Shown piece after piece: positions 17,236 through 26,203 of a stretch of 64,000 nt of DNA. The notes beneath the pieces are model-generated. The model saw only the letters and a list, made by a program, of their open reading frames with translations, was not told where the DNA came from and searched no databases. Source of the stretch: JBBQNJ01 sp038329845 (GTDB lineage Bacteria; Planctomycetota; Phycisphaerae; Tepidisphaerales; Tepidisphaeraceae). Both the position numbers and the translations under genes were made by a program. Where the stretch lies: the NCBI GenBank assembly GCA_038329845.1, contig JBBQNJ010000006.1, positions 20,161-84,160 on the forward strand, written 5' to 3'. The stretch's first letter is position 1; every line of letters starts with the position of its first letter.

Positions 17236-18567
17236 ATGAGACTTATCATGCCTTTGCGCACGCTCCTCGGTTCTATTCTTCTGGCGACAGTCCTCGGCGT
17301 TGCATTGCAGGCGAACGCTGAGTCGATCCCTGCGAAGAGTTTACTCCAGCCGCTGCTCGAGGCTCCGCTGCACGCCAAGCTGGATCACAGCCCCGCTCCA
17401 TGGTCATCCCCGATCCTGCTGGTAGACGGCGACATCTACGTCGGCTGGGTTTCGCCTGAAAAGGATGTAAAGGTCGCGAAGATCAGGGGGGACGGCGGGG
17501 TGCAAGAGGCCACCGTGTTCAATCTCGGTTCGACCTCACACGACAAGGGCACGCCCTCGCTGGGGATGGACCGCAACGGGTATCTTCACCTGGCGGCGGG
17601 CATGCACAACGGCGGGTGGGAGTACTACGTCAGCAAGGCTCCTTGCGACATCAGCGGGTTTGAGAAGCACGGGTGGGATTCCACTGCCAAGATCCCCGGC
17701 GACCGGATCTCCTATCCGCAATTTTTCAAGGATCGCCAGGGCACGCTGTTCGTGACGTACCGCACCCGCGCCCACACCAAAGGAACTCTGCCGGGATGGA
17801 CCGGAGCCGCGATGGCGAGGTACGACGCCGAAAGCCGAACCTGGTCCAGTCTGGGCAAGAAGTCCGCACGAGAGGACGCCTTCACGCCCGTGCTGGCGTT
17901 GAACCAGACCGGCAGGCCTGAGTTGAACCCCTCTCCCGACAAGCCCGCATGGTATCAGGCGTATCGTTCCGACGTCTTCGTCGATGATCAGAACCGCTTG
18001 CACTACATCTACGTCGCCTTTGGCGAAAATGCATCTCCGGAAGGAAGAAACCTCGCATCCGGCGCCACGCATGTTCTGTATGCCGTCTCGGAAGACCAAG
18101 GCCAGACCTGGAAGCGGGCCGACGGTTCATCGATCAAGAACATGCCGATGATGCCGGAGGATTTCGACCGGGCTGTCGTCGCTCAGCCGGGCGATCTGCT
18201 GACCGACGCGTCGGTGGCCGTCACCGCCGACGGCAATCCCATGATTGCGTTCCGCCGGGCGAACAGTGGTTACTTCGCCCGCTGGGACGGGAAGGCGTGG
18301 GGTGTTTCCTCGGCGCCTGACGCCAATATCCAGCTCTGGACCGACGGACAGGGTCGTATGCTGCGCTTCGGCGCCGAAGCGATGGGGTTGTCGACGGACG
18401 GCGGGACGACTTGGAAGCCGCTGCCCATCGGGCAGGCAGCCGTTGCGCACGTCTCGATCGGCGCGGACGGCCTGAGGGAGGCGCAGACCATCGCGCTCCG
18501 GGCCGTGGTTAAGGACGCCGCAGGCCCTCGGATGCACGTATATCGCATCTCGATGCCCGCGAACTGA
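17236..18567 (+). CDS. Exported BNR-4 repeat protein, possible polysaccharide lyase or sialidase-like
   Basis: A 443-residue protein with a signal peptide ending in QANA-ES (about residue 28). The beta-propeller looks like BNR-4: TPSLGMDRNGYLHLAAGMHN and then ISYPQFFKDRQGTLFVTYRT match that family, whose relatives include ulvan-lyase-like propellers. Several Asp-box-like turns (SEDQGQTW, STDGGTTW) occur later. It stands 131 bases after the pseudopilin gene and 58 bases before the GH2-like gene. A role in cleaving an acidic polysaccharide is inferred; catalytic residues cannot be assigned by eye. Confidence 0.8.
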   Translation: MRLIMPLRTLLGSILLATVLGVALQANAESIPAKSLLQPLLEAPLHAKLDHSPAPWSSPILLVDGDIYVGWVSPEKDVKVAKIRGDGGVQEATVFNLGSTSHDKGTPSLGMDRNGYLHLAAGMHNGGWEYYVSKAPCDISGFEKHGWDSTAKIPGDRISYPQFFKDRQGTLFVTYRTRAHTKGTLPGWTGAAMARYDAESRTWSSLGKKSAREDAFTPVLALNQTGRPELNPSPDKPAWYQAYRSDVFVDDQNRLHYIYVAFGENASPEGRNLASGATHVLYAVSEDQGQTWKRADGSSIKNMPMMPEDFDRAVVAQPGDLLTDASVAVTADGNPMIAFRRANSGYFARWDGKAWGVSSAPDANIQLWTDGQGRMLRFGAEAMGLSTDGGTTWKPLPIGQAAVAHVSIGADGLREAQTIALRAVVKDAAGPRMHVYRISMPAN

Positions 18568-18625
18568 GATGAGATGCAACGATGTCTGAAGGTCGTCACG
18601 GCACGCGCGGACTGATCAAAACTGG

Positions 18626-21600
18626 ATGACCAGAAGGCCAATGGCAAGTATTTATGGAAGTGTGGGTGTTGCAATGGCATTGAGAATCTTAGCAAGCCTG
18701 TTTGCGTGTCTCACCGTCATCCTATTACCAATCTTCAGCGCGCGTGCTGACGTATCCGCCGCCGGGGCGCCGGTGGAAAATCTCTCCTCCCAGAGACAGC
18801 GAATCTGTCTGAATGGCGTATGGCGCTTCATGCCCGCCATGGCGGAATCGGCTGCGCAGCCGCGTCCAGAGGACTGGGGGGCGATCCGCGTGCCGGGGTC
18901 ATGGAAAGCGCAGGGTTGGCCGCGATCGTCGAACGGCCTGGTCGAGATCCGCCCGGCAACGGGAACGTGGGCGGGGTTCACCGGTGCCCGCGACGAGCAA
19001 ACCACGCGCGCCTGGTATGAGCGAACCCTTGATATCCCTGCCGATTGGACGGGCAAGGAAGTGTTGCTGGATTTGGAGCGCGTGGGGACGGATGCCGAGG
19101 TGTTTGTGGACGGCAAGTCCGCTGGACGCGTTCAATGGCCCGGCGGCGAACTTCCGATCACGGCGTTCGTCGCGCCGGGGCGGTCGGCCGTGTTGCGGTT
19201 GCTTGTGGTTGCCACCGCCGAAGCGGGTGATGCCGAGCGGTACATGGATGCCCATTCTGTCATCAAGGAGGCGGCCACGGTGTCCTATCCCGGGATTCCG
19301 GGAAATGTGTTTCTCAGTTCCCGTCCGCGCGGTCCGCACATCGACAACGTCCGCATTTTCACCTCCACCCGCCGCAGTACCCTGACCGTGGAGGTGGCCC
19401 TGAACAATGTCACCACCGAGGGCCAGGCCAGCCTACAGGCCGTCGCGCGCCACGCAGGCACGGTCGAAAAGGAGTTCGCGAACCAGCAGGTCCGTCTGGT
19501 CGCCACGCCGCATCAGACCATCACGGTGGAATGGCCTTGGCCGGACGCCCAACGGTGGGATATTCACCAGCCTTTTCTGTACGATCTTTCAGTTGCCGTG
19601 TCGAGTGACGGCATCACCGATGAAGTGACCGAGCGAATGGGCTTTCGGGAGTTCTGGGTGGAGGGCAGGAACTTCTTCATGAACGGCACGCTCCTCAGGC
19701 TTCGCCCCATGCTTGTTTCAGTGGGGCCGGAGCGCACGACCGAAACCTATCGCGGGTTTCTCGTCGGCCTGAAAGCGGCGGGGATGAATCTGGCTTACCA
19801 CTGGCCGGGGGATCCACTGGAGCGTGGCACGCAGGGCATCGATCCCCTGCTATTCTCGCTTGCCGATGAGATGGGGGTGCTGACCAACGCCGTTGCGCCA
19901 CTCCTGCACAAGCGGATCGGAACCGACGGCAAGCAGTGGGGCTCTGGCGGCAAGGAGGCCTTTGCGGCCGAGTTGGCGGGCGCCATTCCTGCCGTGGGGA
20001 ACCATCCCGCAATCGTCCTCTGGACCACGACGGGCAACTTCTTTTCCCACACCCAGGATCAAAACCCGCTTGTCATCGGGATGCGCGGATGGTCCGACAA
20101 CGACGGCCGGTGGAAACAGCGTGCCAAGCCTGGCCAGGAGGCAATAGCACTTCTCAAAAATGCTGATCCGACCCGTGTGGTCATGACACACAATGGCAGT
20201 TACGTCGGTGAGGTTTTTTCGGTCAACACCTATCTGGACCTCATCCCCCTGCAGGAACGCGAGCAGTGGTTGAGCGCCTGGGCCGAACAGGGGCAGATGC
20301 CCTTCATAGCCGTTGAATTCGGCACCCCGATGGACCTCACCTTTCGGCGGGGCCGAAACGGGCACAACATGGCTGATCGCAGTGAACCGCTCATGACCGA
20401 ATACTGCGCCGCCTATCTCGGGACGCAAGCATACCGCGAGGAATCCCAGGCGTACCGCCAGGCGGTGGCGAAGGCTCACAAGAGCGCCGACACCTACGCA
20501 TTTCGATCACCCGATTTCCTGGCCGAACCCGCCTATCAGGCTTTGCAGACATTGTTCATCCAGAATACCTGGAGGAGTTGGCGGGCTTGCGGTGTTTCCG
20601 GCGGGATGCTTCCTTGGGGCTCGGGATATCTTCAGTCGCGGGACGATGGGGCCATGGTGGATGCCCCGCCGTTCCAGCCGGGGCGACTCGGGGCCTATTT
20701 TCCGAAAATTCCCCTCGCCTGGACCCACTATCTGAGGCCCGAAGGCGGTGCCATTCTTCCGGCCGGCCGGGCCCTCATCGACAACAGCCAACCCACGCTT
20801 GCCTTCATCGCCGGCGAAAAGGATTTGACGGACAAGGCCCATTCGTTCGCATCCGCGGAAAAGATTGGCAAGCGGATCGTGCTGATCAACGACCAGCGCA
20901 CCGTCGCATCCTATACATTGAACTGGTCGGCGATCGTCGATGGCCGACCCATCGCCAGCGGTGCCGACACGGGCACCCTCGAGGTGGGGGAGATTGCAGT
21001 AAAGCCGATCACCTTTGAGCTTCCCAACCTGCCCGGGCGGAAAAAACTCGACGGCGAAATCCAACTGCAAGCCACGATCGACGGCCGCTCGCTGCGCGAC
21101 CGCGTTGCATTCCGTGTCTTCCCACCGGCTCAGACCTCGCCGTTGACGGTCGGTCTTCTGGATCCGGCCGGCCGGACCGCATCGTTGCTCGATGTGCTGG
21201 GCGTGGAGCACAAGACGCCTGTCGGCGATCCTTCCTCGCTGCTGGTGATCGGTCGGGAGGCGCTGTCGGCCGAGGCCGCGATTCACGACGCCGTCGCCCG
21301 GCAACTGGGCGCCGGAGGAACGGTCCTGGTCATGGCGCAGCGGCCGCAAGCCCTGCGGGCGCTCGGTTTTCGAGTGACGCCCTTCGTTTCCCGGCGGGTC
21401 TTTCCTGTGAATCAAGAGCATCCGGTCCACCAGGGACTGGATGCCATCGACCTGGGGAACTGGCGCGGCGATTCAACCCTGCTTCTCGCCCGACCCGATT
21501 ATCTCGCCAACGACGACTATCCAAAGACCCCCGCCGGCATGCCCTACGCAGGTTGGCACTGGAGCAATCAAGGCGGCGTCGCCAGTGGCGCCTTGGAGAC

Positions 21601-22459
21601 TCCCCATTACGGGGCATTTCGTCCGATCTTGCAGTGCGAGTTCGATCTGGCGTACAGCCCGCTTATCGAGCAGCGGGTGGGATCGGGCAGGATCATCTGG
21701 TGCCAACTGGACCTGGAGGACCACGCCCAGTCAGACCCCGCCGCCAACCGTCTCGCCAGGCAACTCCTGGCGTACGCCAATGCGCCGACGGGCGGCAAAC
21801 AGGCCGATCGGGTGTTGCTCGACGGGGATGCCGACGATGCCGATCTGCTTCGCGAACACGATATCCGGTCGCAGCCGGCACTACCGCCATTCCAACCGGG
21901 CGATCTGCTCGTGGTCGGTCGCGGCGGGACGTGCCGGCCCGAGGATGTGACTCGCCACGCCCAAGCCGGCGGGCGGGTGCTGGTCTTGCCCAAAGGGTGG
22001 ACGTCCCGAGCGGACTATGGGGTGAAGCGCAACCGCGCTGCGGCGGCGCCGCTTCTCGAATTGCCCGACTGGCCCGAATTGCAAGGCGTGAGTTTGTCCG
22101 ACTTGCGCGTGCGCACGCCGGCCGAGACATGGAGACTCGCCGGTGGCTGCGAGTTGGCGGCAGACGGACTGCTGGGCAGACAAGCCCTTGGCGACGGCGT
22201 GATCCTCTTCATCCAGACCGACGCCAGCGCGCTGAATGTCTACCAGCAACCTTTCCTGCGCTATTCGCGCTGGCGCTGGACCCGCGCGCTCAGCCAAGTC
22301 CTTGCGAACATGGGAGCAATGAACCGGCAGCGCGACGCCGGGCTCATCGCTGCCTTGGACGCACACCATCCCCTTCCCGTTCCGTCTACGCTGTACCATC
22401 CGGACTACCGCAACGACTTTGACTACGGGGATGATCCCCACCGCTACTACCGTTGGTGA
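18626..22459 (+). CDS. Very large exported GH2-like protein with C-terminal GATase-like region
   Basis: 1277 residues from the first ATG; the signal peptide (MALRILASLFACLTVILLPI, then FSARA) suggests the real start may be Met17 at 18674. A GH2 sugar-binding domain (ICLNGVWRFMP, RVPGSW, ERVGTDAEVFVDGKSAG, about 55-230), an Ig-like domain and a TIM barrel (about 345-680) follow. In the barrel the nucleophile position reads PFIAVEFG (E564). The usual acid/base Asn-Glu is instead WTTTGNFF (N471-F472), so the acid/base Glu is absent from its normal place. After the barrel an amidotransferase-like domain (about 845-1070) and a second repeat of such sequence occur. It is the last gene of the locus; its stop codon lies at the start of repeat copy 2. 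Confidence 0.85.
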   Translation: MTRRPMASIYGSVGVAMALRILASLFACLTVILLPIFSARADVSAAGAPVENLSSQRQRICLNGVWRFMPAMAESAAQPRPEDWGAIRVPGSWKAQGWPRSSNGLVEIRPATGTWAGFTGARDEQTTRAWYERTLDIPADWTGKEVLLDLERVGTDAEVFVDGKSAGRVQWPGGELPITAFVAPGRSAVLRLLVVATAEAGDAERYMDAHSVIKEAATVSYPGIPGNVFLSSRPRGPHIDNVRIFTSTRRSTLTVEVALNNVTTEGQASLQAVARHAGTVEKEFANQQVRLVATPHQTITVEWPWPDAQRWDIHQPFLYDLSVAVSSDGITDEVTERMGFREFWVEGRNFFMNGTLLRLRPMLVSVGPERTTETYRGFLVGLKAAGMNLAYHWPGDPLERGTQGIDPLLFSLADEMGVLTNAVAPLLHKRIGTDGKQWGSGGKEAFAAELAGAIPAVGNHPAIVLWTTTGNFFSHTQDQNPLVIGMRGWSDNDGRWKQRAKPGQEAIALLKNADPTRVVMTHNGSYVGEVFSVNTYLDLIPLQEREQWLSAWAEQGQMPFIAVEFGTPMDLTFRRGRNGHNMADRSEPLMTEYCAAYLGTQAYREESQAYRQAVAKAHKSADTYAFRSPDFLAEPAYQALQTLFIQNTWRSWRACGVSGGMLPWGSGYLQSRDDGAMVDAPPFQPGRLGAYFPKIPLAWTHYLRPEGGAILPAGRALIDNSQPTLAFIAGEKDLTDKAHSFASAEKIGKRIVLINDQRTVASYTLNWSAIVDGRPIASGADTGTLEVGEIAVKPITFELPNLPGRKKLDGEIQLQATIDGRSLRDRVAFRVFPPAQTSPLTVGLLDPAGRTASLLDVLGVEHKTPVGDPSSLLVIGREALSAEAAIHDAVARQLGAGGTVLVMAQRPQALRALGFRVTPFVSRRVFPVNQEHPVHQGLDAIDLGNWRGDSTLLLARPDYLANDDYPKTPAGMPYAGWHWSNQGGVASGALETPHYGAFRPILQCEFDLAYSPLIEQRVGSGRIIWCQLDLEDHAQSDPAANRLARQLLAYANAPTGGKQADRVLLDGDADDADLLREHDIRSQPALPPFQPGDLLVVGRGGTCRPEDVTRHAQAGGRVLVLPKGWTSRADYGVKRNRAAAAPLLELPDWPELQGVSLSDLRVRTPAETWRLAGGCELAADGLLGRQALGDGVILFIQTDASALNVYQQPFLRYSRWRWTRALSQVLANMGAMNRQRDAGLIAALDAHHPLPVPSTLYHPDYRNDFDYGDDPHRYYRW

Positions 22460-22653
22460 TTGGAACAGACCGGCGCGCCGCGGCTGCCGCCTTTGGCCGG
22501 GACCGGCGAAATCCCCTGCGCGACGACCTGGCCAGCATGGCCTTTATCCAACCTGCCCCGCGGCGCCCTTCCTCCCGTTCTGGTATCAAACCCTCCCCAC
22601 ATCGCCGTTCCCCTCGTTGCCGCAGAAAGCTGAACTCGAAGTGCGATAGGGAC
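22456..22653. repeat. Dispersed repeat, copy 2
   Basis: The second, same-orientation copy of the repeat at 14142-14303, here 198 bp because of a ~36-bp insertion in the middle. It begins one base before the TGA of the GH2-like gene. Read on the minus strand both copies give an Arg/Ala-rich chance peptide. The remaining gap up to 22749 shows nothing recognisable. Confidence 0.85.
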
Positions 22654-22749
22654 GGTTGTACTCCGTCTTTCCCGGGATTCACCGCCGCGGCACGGGAGAG
22701 ACTCCGCGTCATCACGGGCGCGGCCGTGGGCTGCAAAGGCGAAATCTCA

Positions 22750-22755
22750 TACAAT
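22750..22755 (+). promoter_or_regulatory. -10 box 7 bases before the thioesterase start
   Basis: TACAAT at 22750-22755 ends 7 bases before the ATG at 22763 and no Shine-Dalgarno is present. The transcript would start at the start codon. No good -35 is visible. Confidence 0.4.
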
Positions 22756-22762
22756 CGGCATC

Positions 22763-23296
22763 ATGGCCGAGTTGCAATTGCCGCATACTCCCGGCTGCAT
22801 GGTCTGCGGACGTGAGAACGAACGCGGGCTGAAGCAGACGCTATTTGTCGATGATCACAGCGGACTGGTGAGCCTGCGATTCACGCCGCCGGGGCATTTG
22901 ATCGGGTATGAAGGGATCGTTCACGGCGGAGCGCTGGCGACGCTGGCGGATGAGGCGATGGTCTGGGCCGCGACTTGGCGGGCGAGACGATTCTGTGTCT
23001 GTGGAGAGATCACGGTTCGCTATCGACGCACCGCGCCGATCGGCGAGCCGCTGCGGTTCGTCGCGTCGGTGGTATCCTTTCGACCGCGGCTAATTCAGAC
23101 GAACTGCGAGATCCATGACGCCCAGGACAACCTCATCGCCGCCGCCAGCGCCAAGTGCGTGCCTCTGGGCGATGATGAAAATCGACGCTGCATGAGGTCG
23201 CTGGTCCCCGAGCCGGCGGCCCAAGCCGCCTGGGAAAAGTTGTGCGGCGATCTGGAGAGCAACCCAGGAGATATCCATGCTGCAACGCGTCCTTGA
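22763..23296 (+). CDS. PaaI-type hotdog thioesterase
   Basis: A 177-residue protein with a hotdog fold of the PaaI/YbgC-like thioesterase type. PPGHLIGYEGIVHGGALATL is the family's core segment, with HGG facing the active site and D/E residues of the next helix (ADEAMVWA) completing it. ITVRYRRTAPIGEPLRF is the typical following strand. An N-terminal CMVCGRENERGL resembles the Cys motif seen in a subset of these enzymes. It probably hydrolyses acyl-CoA thioesters of unknown chain type. Its last 20 bases overlap the start of the M20 peptidase gene, so both are probably translated from one mRNA. Confidence 0.88.
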   Translation: MAELQLPHTPGCMVCGRENERGLKQTLFVDDHSGLVSLRFTPPGHLIGYEGIVHGGALATLADEAMVWAATWRARRFCVCGEITVRYRRTAPIGEPLRFVASVVSFRPRLIQTNCEIHDAQDNLIAAASAKCVPLGDDENRRCMRSLVPEPAAQAAWEKLCGDLESNPGDIHAATRP

Positions 23297-24650
23297 ACAT
23301 TTGAAATCGCACGAATCACAGTGCATCCAGGAATTATCCGAATTCCTGCGTTTTGAGAGCATCTCCGCCAGCCCCGCCCATCGATCGCAGGTGGTCGCCT
23401 GCTCTCAATGGCTCGCCGACCGCTTGCGCAGTGCCGCGGGAATGGAAGTCGAGCTGATCCCCACCGCCGGGCATCCGGTGGTGCTGGCGAAAAACACCCA
23501 CCAACCCAACCGCCCCACCGTGCTATTTTACGGGCATTACGATGTGCAGCCGCCGGACCCGCTGGACAAGTGGCTGTCGGGGCCTTTCGAGCCGACGATC
23601 CGCAACGGGGCGATCTACGCCCGCGGCGCCTCGGACGACAAGGGACAGGTGTGGGCGCATGTGCAGGCGATGAGCGCGTGGCATCGCCACGGCGGAGCGC
23701 CGGTCAACATCATCATGCTGATCGAAGGCGAGGAGGAGATCGGCTCGGAGCAGTTGCCATCGTTCATCGCCGCAAATCGCGCGCGGCTGACCGCGGATGT
23801 GGCGGTGATCTCGGACACCAACCAGTTCGCCCGCGATTTTCCGGCCCTGACGTATGGCCTGCGCGGGCTGGTCTATTCCGAAGTCTTCTGTGCCGCGGCG
23901 GAACATGACCTGCATTCGGGTCTTTACGGCGGGGCGGTGGCGAATCCGGCGGTGGTTCTCTGCCGGCTGCTGGGCACGCTGCACGACGAGCGTGGACGGG
24001 TAAATATCCCGGGATTTTACGACGATGTGATCGAGCTGTCGCAAGCCGAGCGGGACGAATGGCGGCGCTTGCCGTTCGACGAGGCGCGGTTCGCCGAGGA
24101 GCTGGGATTGACCCGGGGACAGCTTTTCGGCGAGAGCGGCTACTCGACGCTGGAGCGCAAGTGGGCCCGGCCCACCTGCGACATCAATGGGTTGACCAGC
24201 GGCTATCAAGGCCCGGGCACCAAGACCGTCATTCCCGCCACCGCCAGCGCCAAGGTCTCGATGCGGCTGGTTCCCAACCAGGATCCCGAGAATATCCGCG
24301 ATGCCTTCGAGCGGACGCTGATTGCGCGATGCCCGCCGAGCGTCAAGCTTCTGTTTCAGCACCACGGCGGCTCCGCCGCCAGCCTCACGCCGATCGACTC
24401 CAAGGCCGTGGCGTTGGCGATGGAAGCGCTGGAAGAGGGGTTCGGCGTGCGCCCGACGTTGATGCGAGAAGGCGGAACCATCCCAGTGGTCCAGTGGATC
24501 AAACGGCAACTCGGGATCGACACCCTGCTGATCGGGTTCGGTCTTCCCGACGATCGGCTGCACTCGCCCAACGAGAAGTTCGACCTCGGCGCCCTCCACG
24601 CCGGCGCACGCACCGCCGCCGTGCTGTATGAGCGATTGCGCGAACTATGA
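23277..24650 (+). CDS. M20-family dipeptidase / zinc peptidase
   Basis: A 457-residue M20 metallopeptidase, most like the dipeptidase (CNDP/DapE-like) branch. Metal-binding segments are VLFYGHYDVQPP (His), ARGASDDKGQ (bridging Asp), EGEEEIGSE (catalytic Glu and ligand Glu) and VISDTNQ (Asp). The dimerisation-domain marker HSGLYGG and the C-terminal LHSPNEKFDL with the last His ligand are also present. All the ligands are intact, so the enzyme should be active in the cytoplasm. The ATG at 23277 has AGGAG 6 bases upstream and lies inside the thioesterase gene. Confidence 0.95.
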   Translation: MLQRVLEHLKSHESQCIQELSEFLRFESISASPAHRSQVVACSQWLADRLRSAAGMEVELIPTAGHPVVLAKNTHQPNRPTVLFYGHYDVQPPDPLDKWLSGPFEPTIRNGAIYARGASDDKGQVWAHVQAMSAWHRHGGAPVNIIMLIEGEEEIGSEQLPSFIAANRARLTADVAVISDTNQFARDFPALTYGLRGLVYSEVFCAAAEHDLHSGLYGGAVANPAVVLCRLLGTLHDERGRVNIPGFYDDVIELSQAERDEWRRLPFDEARFAEELGLTRGQLFGESGYSTLERKWARPTCDINGLTSGYQGPGTKTVIPATASAKVSMRLVPNQDPENIRDAFERTLIARCPPSVKLLFQHHGGSAASLTPIDSKAVALAMEALEEGFGVRPTLMREGGTIPVVQWIKRQLGIDTLLIGFGLPDDRLHSPNEKFDLGALHAGARTAAVLYERLREL

Positions 24651-24846
24651 TGCGGCCGGTGCCGATTTTCGAGCCGCCCGAGGTTGCTTATTTCCGCGCG
24701 ATCCCCTCCCGGGGAGGTGCCCCCGCGAACTCCATCTGTCAGATACGGCCGCCGATCGACGCCGATGAACGCCGATCAAGACCGAGGTGATTCACCCGGC
24801 ACCGATGCGATCGCCGTGCCGCGGCGAACTGTCCTGTCTGGCGCGG
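24651..24846. other. Convergent intergenic region with hairpin and short tandem repeat
   Basis: Between convergent genes. It contains a short hairpin CCTCC-CGG-GGAGG near 24707-24720 that may end transcription from the plus side, and about three 10-bp units of the form GCCGATSRAC near 24752-24781. No gene is seen. Confidence 0.5.
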
Positions 24847-25059
24847 TTAAGGCTCCTCTTTGTCGTCGGGATCCGCGGGGACCTGGTATTTTCCGCCGAG
24901 CCAGCGACCGAGGTCGATGAGTTTGCAGCGGTCGCCGCAAAAGGGGAGGCTGTCGGCGGCGGAATCGTCGCTGCGCCCAACGGAGCGGCCACAGATCGGG
25001 CAGAGCATCGGCGATGGCGGGGTGTCGCCGCGAGGATGGATCGGGTCGGAGGGCATCAC
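24847..25059 (-). CDS. yacG: DNA gyrase inhibitor YacG-like zinc protein
   Basis: A 70-residue protein with the YacG zinc ribbon. The first pair is CPICGR and the second is FCGDRCKLIDLGRWL, giving four Cys ligands, followed by GGKYQVPAD. YacG binds GyrB and blocks DNA gyrase in E. coli; the same role here is inferred. Its ATG overlaps the stop of the FmdB-like gene by four bases (ATGA at 25056-25059), so translation is coupled. The N-terminal 15 residues are a Pro-rich extension. Confidence 0.92.
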   Translation of the reverse strand: MMPSDPIHPRGDTPPSPMLCPICGRSVGRSDDSAADSLPFCGDRCKLIDLGRWLGGKYQVPADPDDKEEP

Positions 25060-25424
25060 CTCTTGTCGGGGGATTTGGATTCGGTCTTGGCGGCGGGTTT
25101 GGGCGATTCGGCCGAAGGCTTGGCGGATTCACCTTTCGCGGGCTCGCTCTTTTGCGATTTCGATTCCCCCCCGCCGTCGCTGGCGGATGCAGGGGCAGCG
25201 CCGCCGGCTGAATCGTTCTTGGCCGCGGTTTTATAGCTTTCCGAGCGATAGTCGGTGGTGTAGAAGCCGCTGCCCTTGAAAATCACGCCCGAGCCCGTGC
25301 CCAGCAGGCGCTTGACCTTGGCCTTACCGCACGCCGGGCAGCGCTTAATCGGGTCGGCCTTGATTGACTGAAACTTCTCGAAGGCGCGTCCGCAGGCATC
25401 ACACTTGTATTCGTACGTGGGCAT
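25056..25424 (-). CDS. FmdB-family zinc ribbon protein
   Basis: About 122 residues. The start MPTYEYKCDACG is invariant for the FmdB/CxxC_CxxC_SSSS family, so the ATG at 25424 is chosen; no Shine-Dalgarno is present, only an A-rich leader. The second CPACGK completes the zinc ribbon. LLGTGSGVIFKGSGFYTTDY follows, also typical. The last 50 residues are a low-complexity Ser/Lys/Pro/Glu tail. The family's role is not settled (it has been linked to metal or nucleic acid binding). It sits 51 bases after grpE and overlaps yacG. Confidence 0.93.
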   Translation of the reverse strand: MPTYEYKCDACGRAFEKFQSIKADPIKRCPACGKAKVKRLLGTGSGVIFKGSGFYTTDYRSESYKTAAKNDSAGGAAPASASDGGGESKSQKSEPAKGESAKPSAESPKPAAKTESKSPDKR

Positions 25425-25475
25425 GGTTTTTTCGACAAAGATCGTTCGCACGAGGCTCGTGGCTCGCCACGCCGG

Positions 25476-26039
25476 TTAATCGGCCTGGCTCACCGTCACC
25501 TGGGCCGGGCGAATCGTTCGATCGCGCAGGGTGTATCCTTTTTGCAGCAGTTGCACCACGGCGTTGGGGCCGAAATCGCTCTCCTGCTGCATCAATGCTT
25601 CCTGGCGATTCGGATCGAACGGCTCGCCCGGTGCCGGGGCGATCACCTCGACGCTCTGCTGCTTCAGCACCGACAGCCATTGATCGTGGACGATCTGCAT
25701 CCCCTTGAGGACGCTGGCGGCGTCGGCCTTGGAAACATCCACGGCCAAGGCCCGCTCAAAGTTGTCGATCACCGGCAGCAGGCTCTTGATCAATTGCTGG
25801 TTGGCATACTGCAACCGCTGCTCCATGTCCGACTCGAGTCGCTTGCGCGAGTTCTGGAATTCCGCCGTCGCCCGCGCCAGCCGGTCGAACAAGTTCTTGT
25901 TCTCGGCAGTCAGACGGGCAAGCTCGTCGTCGCCCGTTCCCGCCGGCTCGGTCGCCGGACCGTTCTGGGAACTCGGGTCCTCGACAAAATCATCCGTGTC
26001 GTCGGGGGTATAGTCATCGTCCATCGCGTTTTGACTCAT
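25476..26039 (-). CDS. grpE: Nucleotide exchange factor GrpE
   Basis: A 187-residue GrpE starting at MSQNAMDDDY, with GGAAGAGA 6 bases upstream. An acidic disordered start leads to the long coiled coil (LARLTAENKNLFDRLARATA, EFQNSRKR) and the C-terminal beta domain (EVIAPAPGEPFDPNRQEALM and then VVQLLQKGYTLRDRTIRPAQ). GrpE releases ADP from DnaK. It follows dnaJ on the same strand, 164 bases downstream; dnaK itself is not in the window. That spacer could hold its own promoter, but none is clear. Confidence 0.95.
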   Translation of the reverse strand: MSQNAMDDDYTPDDTDDFVEDPSSQNGPATEPAGTGDDELARLTAENKNLFDRLARATAEFQNSRKRLESDMEQRLQYANQQLIKSLLPVIDNFERALAVDVSKADAASVLKGMQIVHDQWLSVLKQQSVEVIAPAPGEPFDPNRQEALMQQESDFGPNAVVQLLQKGYTLRDRTIRPAQVTVSQAD

Positions 26040-26203
26040 GGCAATCTCTTCCAGCAGGAACGGACATTCTATACCGCTCGCGGCCTTCGGTGAGACATCC
26101 ACAACGGCTCGGGACTTCCGGGGTATCCCGTGCATCTCCAAGTCGGTTGTCTCACTATGGCCCGCGATCGGTATAGCACTGCAAACTACGGGCCGTCCGG
26201 TTC

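Noticed and set aside
17236..22459. A SusC/SusD polysaccharide utilisation locus
   Set aside because: No TonB-dependent transporter or SusD-like lipoprotein is present; the locus has pseudopilin and PEP-CTERM genes instead.
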